Positions 6,912 to 10,351 of a stretch of 10,351 nt of DNA are shown one piece after another. The notes under the pieces were generated by a model, which worked only from the letters and a program-made list of their open reading frames with translations, searched no databases and was not told the DNA's origin. The stretch is taken from positions 1 to 10,351 of the forward strand of contig JASHUP010000223.1 of NCBI GenBank assembly GCA_030039915.1, read 5' to 3'. How positions within the stretch are numbered: the first letter of the stretch is position 1; each line of letters begins with the position of its first letter. This stretch comes from Thermoplasmata archaeon. GTDB taxonomy: Archaea; Thermoplasmatota; Thermoplasmata; UBA184. The position numbers and the translations under genes were made by a program.

Positions 6912-8039
6912 TCAGCGCCGTCGGAACGGTCGCAGAAGCGGGGAGAGTCGACGATGGCCCGACGTCTCGGCGATCAGCTCGCCCATCGCGCTCGCGAACT
7001 TGAAACCGTGGCCGGAACACGCGCTCACCAGGAGCACGTTCGGGTGGTCCGGGTGAAAGTCGACGAGGAAATTCTTGTCGGGGGTGTTGGTGTAGAGGCA
7101 TCGGGTCTCCCGACGGGGCGTGGCCAAGAGGCCGGGCAACCGGTATGAGACAAATCGGACGATCGCCCGTCGTTCGCGAGCCGAGGAAGGCGGTCGTCGA
7201 GCGGGGTCCCGTACCCGTTGACCCTCGCTCCCTCCGACCTTGACACCGTCGCCGACGTCCGGCGTGCCGTAGTAGTATCCTCCGCGAGGAGCGTACCAGA
7301 CGAACGACGGCATCGTCCGGTAGGAGGACGAAGAGCGACCGTTCGCGCGGAACCAGTAGACGGTTTGCTGTTCGACCTCGAGAGGAAGGCGGAGGTCGGG
7401 AACGAGGCTCGGCAACCACGCACCGGCCGTGAGCACGAGCTCCCGGGTGAGGTACTCTCGGTGTCGCGTCGCCACGCGAACGAGTCCGTCCGAGCGAGCC
7501 GTCCAGCTCCGCACGGGGGAGTTCCATCGGAAGACCACGCCGCGCGCGTGGGCGAGCCGTCGGTAGGCCCGAATGGCCCGCTCGGGGAACAAGGTACCGC
7601 CTCCCGGGTCCCAGAGGACGGTCTCGGAGCGGTCGAATCGGAACACCGGGAAACGCTCCGCCGTTTGTTGGGAGTCCCACACTTCATGGGGCAAGTGGTA
7701 GCGCCGTGCGTTCGCCTCGGCGACCCCGAGCGGCACCGAGCCCGTCGGGGCCGCGAGGAGCGCGCCGGTGGGCCGAAAGATCTCCTCTCCGGCTTCGTTC
7801 CCGAGTCGTTTCCAGAGCGCGCGGGCCCTCAGGACGATCGGGATGTAGGCCGAACCCTCGGCATACGCGGTCCGGAGGATCCGCGTCTTTCCGTGCGACG
7901 AACCGAACGCGTGGTTCTCGTGGAACCGCTCGAGCACGAGCGTTCGCCCGGGCGTGCGCGCCATGTGGTACGCGGTCGCGGTCCCGAGGGCGCCCGCTCC
8001 CACGACGATCGCACGATACTCGGTCGCTCGGTATCCCAC
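6912..8039 (-). CDS. FAD-dependent amine oxidase, monomeric sarcosine oxidase / N-methyl amino acid oxidase family
   Basis: The 375-residue flavoenzyme belongs to the MSOX/SolA/pipecolate oxidase branch of the D-amino acid oxidase fold, which oxidises N-methyl or cyclic amino acids to an imine and usually passes electrons to oxygen, giving hydrogen peroxide. The FAD-binding GAGALG is at 14-19. GSSHGKTRILR (46-56) matches the MSOX flavin loop, with His49, Arg53 and Arg56 in place of His45, Arg49 and Arg52. Lys267 in GVKVG fits the oxygen-activating Lys265. Cys314 in CLYTNTPD fits Cys315, the covalent 8-alpha-S-cysteinyl FAD attachment site. GHGFKFASAMGE (343-354) is the conserved C-terminal flavin and substrate segment. 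The GTG at 8037-8039 is the first start after an in-frame stop upstream and just precedes the Rossmann strand. Its promoter probably shares the AT box in the 80-base gap to the divergent DUF169 gene. Substrate is not settled. Confidence 0.9.
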   Translation of the reverse strand: MGYRATEYRAIVVGAGALGTATAYHMARTPGRTLVLERFHENHAFGSSHGKTRILRTAYAEGSAYIPIVLRARALWKRLGNEAGEEIFRPTGALLAAPTGSVPLGVAEANARRYHLPHEVWDSQQTAERFPVFRFDRSETVLWDPGGGTLFPERAIRAYRRLAHARGVVFRWNSPVRSWTARSDGLVRVATRHREYLTRELVLTAGAWLPSLVPDLRLPLEVEQQTVYWFRANGRSSSSYRTMPSFVWYAPRGGYYYGTPDVGDGVKVGGSEGQRVRDPARRPPSSARERRAIVRFVSYRLPGLLATPRRETRCLYTNTPDKNFLVDFHPDHPNVLLVSACSGHGFKFASAMGELIAETSGHRRLSPLLRPFRRR

Positions 8040-8086
8040 GGTTCGCTCGGTCTCCCGGCCGTCGCCGGCGCAACTCCGAAACCGTC

Positions 8087-8092
8087 AATATA
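8087..8092 (+). promoter_or_regulatory. TATA box of the DUF169 gene, possibly used in both directions
   Basis: AATATA stands out in GC-rich DNA, with a purine-rich GAAA stretch just upstream that could be the TFB recognition element. Its centre is 30 bases before the DUF169 ATG, the spacing for a leaderless transcript. The core is nearly symmetric, and on the minus strand it lies about 50 bases before the FAD oxidase GTG, which would leave a leader of roughly 26 bases. No second TATA candidate is visible in the 80-base divergent gap. Confidence 0.6.
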
Positions 8093-8119
8093 GTCACGGG
8101 TTCCCCTAGCGAGGACCCC

Positions 8120-8851
8120 ATGACCGACGACCTTCGAGCGATCGCCGAGCAGTTCACGCGCCAACTCGAACTCGAGCTTCCACCGGTGCAGGTCTCGTAC
8201 CTCGACCATCCACCGAAGGGCGTCGCGGAGCACCCCGGTGGGGTCCCGTCCGTCTGCACGTTCTTCGCGTTCGGGACCCGGTCGCCGTTCTACGCGGCCC
8301 TCCCCAAGCACGAGGATTGCGAGATCGGAGCGTTCGTTCTCGGGGTCCCGCCCGAGGGGGAGGTCGGGGGCCGTTTGATGGCCACGATCGGGAACATGCA
8401 GAAGGAGGGGTATCTCAATCCGGGCGAGGAGGCGAAGGTGCCGCACAACGCGGTCGCTCCGAAGTACGTCGCGTACGGACCGCTCGGTTCGCTTCCGGTT
8501 CCCCCGACCGGCGTCCTCATGTTCACGAACCCGAAGGGCGCGATGCTGGCCGCGGAAGCGGCGGGCTCCGCTCCGGACAGCTGGGCCGTGCCGATGAACG
8601 GCCGACCGATGTGCGCGATCATGCCGATTCTCAACCAGGGCGCTCCGACCGCCCTTTCCCTCGGCTGCGAGGGCTCGCGGATCTACACCGACATCGGCGC
8701 GGACAAGATGGTGGTCGGCGTGAAGGGAGACCACCTCGCGGAGTTCTCGAAGAAGCTCGACCGGATCGTTCGGGCGAACGAGTTCGTTCGCAAGGAGGAC
8801 TCCGCTCGAAAGGCGAAGTCCCCGATGTCGTTCCACGCCTCGAAGAAGTAG
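8120..8851 (+). CDS. DUF169 family protein
   Basis: The 243-residue product matches DUF169, a family found in archaea and some bacteria with no settled function. Visible features are four spread cysteines (Cys46 in SVCTF, Cys67 in EDCEIG, Cys165 in PMCAIM, Cys183 in LGCEGSR), GYLNPGEEAKVP at 97-108, VLMFTNPKGAM at 132-142 and the C-terminal MVVGVKGDHL. The cysteines at 46, 67, 165 and 183 could bind a metal or cofactor, but that is inference. No signal peptide or membrane segment is present. The ATG at 8120 is fixed by the TATA box 30 bases upstream; the frame remains open farther upstream, but that portion overlaps the divergent oxidase gene and is Arg/Ser-rich. The Nudix gene begins 7 bases after the stop, so the two are very probably one transcript. 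The C-terminal tail is Lys-rich. Confidence 0.85.
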   Translation: MTDDLRAIAEQFTRQLELELPPVQVSYLDHPPKGVAEHPGGVPSVCTFFAFGTRSPFYAALPKHEDCEIGAFVLGVPPEGEVGGRLMATIGNMQKEGYLNPGEEAKVPHNAVAPKYVAYGPLGSLPVPPTGVLMFTNPKGAMLAAEAAGSAPDSWAVPMNGRPMCAIMPILNQGAPTALSLGCEGSRIYTDIGADKMVVGVKGDHLAEFSKKLDRIVRANEFVRKEDSARKAKSPMSFHASKK

Positions 8852-8858
8852 CGTCGCG

Positions 8859-9359
8859 GTGGCCGCGTCGTCCTTCCCGCCGCTACCGGCCCCGCATACC
8901 CGCATCGGGGTGGGCGGAGTCTTGGTCCGCCGCGGTCGCGTCCTGGTGAACCGGGCGGTCTACCGAACGCGCTTCACGCTGCCGAGCGGGTACGTCGAGC
9001 CCGGGGAAGCGCTCGAGACCGCCGTCGCCCGCGAGTTCGAGGAGGAGACCGGCGTGACCGTCCGGGTCGGGCGGTTGATCCTCACCCGGCACAAGGTCGT
9101 GAGCCCGGGCGAGAGCGACGTGTACTTCGCCTTCGTCCTCGAGCACGTCGGCGGGGAACCGACCGCGCGCCCTCCCGAGATCGCCGAGGTGCGCGAGGTA
9201 CCGGTGGCCGAAGCCGTGGACGCGACGTGGATCTCCGAACTCTCGAGGATCGCGATTCGGGTCGGTGCGCAGTCCGATCCCGGTTGGCCCCGATCGCCTT
9301 GGAAGGGCGGCGAGGTGCCCGGGCTCGCGAGCGAGCTGTACTTCCCACCTTCGCGATGA
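8859..9359 (+). CDS. Nudix hydrolase
   Basis: The 166-residue protein has a perfect Nudix box: Gly44, Glu50, then REFEEETGV at 58-66, fitting G-x5-E-x7-REUxEExGU with metal-binding Glu62 and Glu63. Such enzymes hydrolyse a nucleoside diphosphate linked to another group, using magnesium. The strand TRIGVGGVLVRRGRVLV before the box and the GRLILTRHKV region after it are typical; the absence of added domains leaves the substrate open. Possibilities include ADP-ribose, nucleotide sugars, damaged nucleotides or NADH-type compounds. The GTG at 8859 begins 7 bases after the DUF169 stop with no clear Shine-Dalgarno, which suggests translational coupling. The last 30 residues, with PWKGG and ELYFPPSR, are a tail beyond the core fold. 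Confidence 0.92.
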   Translation: MAASSFPPLPAPHTRIGVGGVLVRRGRVLVNRAVYRTRFTLPSGYVEPGEALETAVAREFEEETGVTVRVGRLILTRHKVVSPGESDVYFAFVLEHVGGEPTARPPEIAEVREVPVAEAVDATWISELSRIAIRVGAQSDPGWPRSPWKGGEVPGLASELYFPPSR

Positions 9360-9413
9360 ATCGTCCAACCCCCGCCGACGAGGGCGGCACCCTGGGGCCG
9401 GACGAACCGTCGC

Positions 9414-9418
9414 GGAGG
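9414..9418 (+). promoter_or_regulatory. Shine-Dalgarno site of the four-helix membrane protein gene
   Basis: GGAGG lies seven bases before the ATG at 9426. It selects this ATG over the in-frame ATG at 9453. The 66-base gap after the Nudix gene shows no TATA-like AT patch, so the gene may be read from the DUF169 promoter. Confidence 0.7.
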
Positions 9419-9425
9419 AAGGCGT

Positions 9426-10160
9426 ATGGAGTTCACGGGGGGTAGCCGGGTCATGGCGGATAGCCCGGGCGTCCTCAACAGCGGCGTCGTCGAGGGGATC
9501 GGGATCCACCTCTCGAGCGCGGCCGCAGGGATCGATCTGGCCGCCCGTCGGAGCCGGCGGTTCTCCTGGTACTGCTGGGGAGTCCTGTTCGGCACCTATG
9601 CGGGCCTACTGATCTTCGCGGTGGTGGGGGCGCTCTTTCAGGTGGTCACTACGACCACCTCCTCGCAGGGCACTTCGACGACCACGACGTACCCCTGGTG
9701 GGACCTTCCGGTCTCCATGGTGATTCCGGTGGTTCTCCTGGCCCTGGCCGTCCGCGAGGTCGTCCTCGGACGGCGGGAGACGCGGGCGCCTCCGACGACG
9801 ACCGGATCCTCCGAAATGACGGTCGGATGGACGGAGACCGTTCAGCAGTGCCAGCGGCAGTTGACGCACGCGAAGAGCGAGACCGAGTGGTCGTTCGTCC
9901 CGCTCGTTCTGGGTCTTTTCAGCCTCACGGAGGTGTCTGTGTTCGTCGTGTTCGATGTCTTCTCATCGAACGGAACGAACACGATCCTCGTGGCGCCCGT
10001 GATCGGGCTCGGTTCCCTGGTGTTGCTCTGGCCCCTCTATCGGGCGGCCCGGAGGTGGATCGGCTCGTACCAGGGGCTGCTCGACCGGCAAGTGAGCGAG
10101 CTCGGTCGCCTCGAGGCCGAGTTCTACTGGCGCTTTGCCGGGAACCCTCCGACGGCATGA
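9426..10160 (+). CDS. Four-helix membrane protein of unknown function
   Basis: I do not recognise this 244-residue protein. It has four predicted membrane helices at about 50-73, 92-112, 156-178 and 185-206. Basic clusters at 41-45, 116-120 and 206-210 place the N-terminus, central loop and C-terminus in the cytoplasm. The first outer loop (75-88) is almost entirely Thr and Ser, and the second contains an Asn-Gly-Thr sequon (182-184), so both outer loops have possible glycosylation sites. The central cytoplasmic segment (130-154) and the C-terminal tail (213-236) look like amphipathic helices. The two halves share an order of amphipathic helix, Trp/Arg-rich edge and two membrane helices, which hints at an internal duplication. 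A strong Shine-Dalgarno supports the start at 9426. Its stop overlaps the start of the winged-helix gene in ATGA, so the two are coupled. Confidence 0.8.
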   Translation: MEFTGGSRVMADSPGVLNSGVVEGIGIHLSSAAAGIDLAARRSRRFSWYCWGVLFGTYAGLLIFAVVGALFQVVTTTTSSQGTSTTTTYPWWDLPVSMVIPVVLLALAVREVVLGRRETRAPPTTTGSSEMTVGWTETVQQCQRQLTHAKSETEWSFVPLVLGLFSLTEVSVFVVFDVFSSNGTNTILVAPVIGLGSLVLLWPLYRAARRWIGSYQGLLDRQVSELGRLEAEFYWRFAGNPPTA

Positions 10161-10351
10161 TCGACCGCCCCGACCTGTTCGTGATCGACCGACTCCTGGA
10201 GGGTCTCGTCCCGGGTCCTCTCCTTCGTACGCAGCTGCAGCAGCGGGCAGGGGTGAACTACACCGTCTTCCAGCGGTATCTCGACTTCTTGCTTCGGCTC
10301 GGGATCGTCGCGGTCCGTCCGGAGGACGACGGTCGCCTCGAACTGACCCCG
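10157..10351 (+). CDS. Winged-helix DNA-binding protein (HTH_45-like), 3' end cut by window
   Basis: The 65 visible residues are the N-terminus of an archaeal winged-helix domain of the HTH_45 type. A first helix (LFVIDRLLEGL, 7-17) is followed by a turn (VPGPLLRTQLQQRAGVNYT, 18-36), the recognition helix (VFQRYLDFLLRLG, 37-49) and the wing strands (IVAVRPEDDGRLELT, 50-64). The pattern of a residue pair before YLDFLLRLGI and a following wing ending in Leu-Thr-Pro matches these regulators, which commonly continue with a terminal helix. The start overlaps the membrane protein stop in ATGA, so the pair is translated together. It may control the membrane protein gene or respond to it, but this is inference from layout only. 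Confidence 0.8.
   Translation, partial: MIDRPDLFVIDRLLEGLVPGPLLRTQLQQRAGVNYTVFQRYLDFLLRLGIVAVRPEDDGRLELTP

Noticed and set aside
6565..7680. A 371-residue minus-strand frame over the amine oxidase and the DUF4177-like gene
   Set aside because: It is shifted in frame from two recognisable genes on the same strand, and its sequence is Arg/Pro-rich without domain features.
1..10351. CRISPR arrays, tRNA or rRNA genes, transposons, integrases or attachment sites
   Set aside because: I found no regularly spaced repeats, no tRNA-like folding units with conserved loops, and no recombinase or transposase motifs in the recognisable coding regions. Short repeats of the Arg/Gly codon type are due to base composition.

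Overview
The window is ordinary chromosomal archaeal DNA of very high GC content (roughly two thirds G+C by eye). The archaeal call rests on an rpoK gene (archaeal Rpb6-type RNA polymerase subunit), an archaeal-type methylthioadenosine phosphorylase with a C-terminal CXC pair, an archaeal HTH_45-like winged-helix gene, and TATA-like boxes about 29-30 bases before start codons with no leader. High-GC, apparently aerobic Thermoplasmatota from soil or sediment would fit, but that lineage is an inference. I see no transposase, integrase, tRNA, rRNA or CRISPR array.

Layout: the 3' part of an MTA phosphorylase gene (1-651, +) converges on rpoK (662-916, -). A SAM-dependent methyltransferase (1071-1841, +) diverges from rpoK and converges on a two-domain protein (1974-2687, -) that joins a cysteine-less IscA/HesB-like domain to a SufT/MIP18 (DUF59) domain. 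An alpha/beta hydrolase of the proline iminopeptidase type (2754-3626, -) precedes it on the same strand. On the plus strand follow an FMN-dependent alpha-hydroxy acid oxidase/dehydrogenase (3805-4896) and a DUF885 zinc-peptidase-like protein (4956-6581). On the minus strand lie a DUF4177-like small protein (6606-6827) and a monomeric sarcosine oxidase-like FAD enzyme (6912-8039). Divergent from the latter are a DUF169 protein (8120-8851) and, 7 bases downstream, a Nudix hydrolase (8859-9359). The window ends with a four-helix membrane protein (9426-10160) whose stop overlaps the start of a winged-helix regulator cut by the window edge (10157-10351).

How they fit together: two peptidase-like hydrolases, a hydroxy acid oxidase and an N-methyl amino acid oxidase suggest use of peptides, amino acids and small organic acids, with oxygen as a likely electron acceptor for the flavoenzymes. 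MTA phosphorylase belongs to methionine salvage and the IscA-SufT fusion to Fe-S cluster assembly. The least explained items are that fusion, the membrane protein/regulator pair and the DUF169-Nudix pair. No gene-free stretch exceeds 300 bases; the longest is the 178-base divergent gap at 3627-3804.
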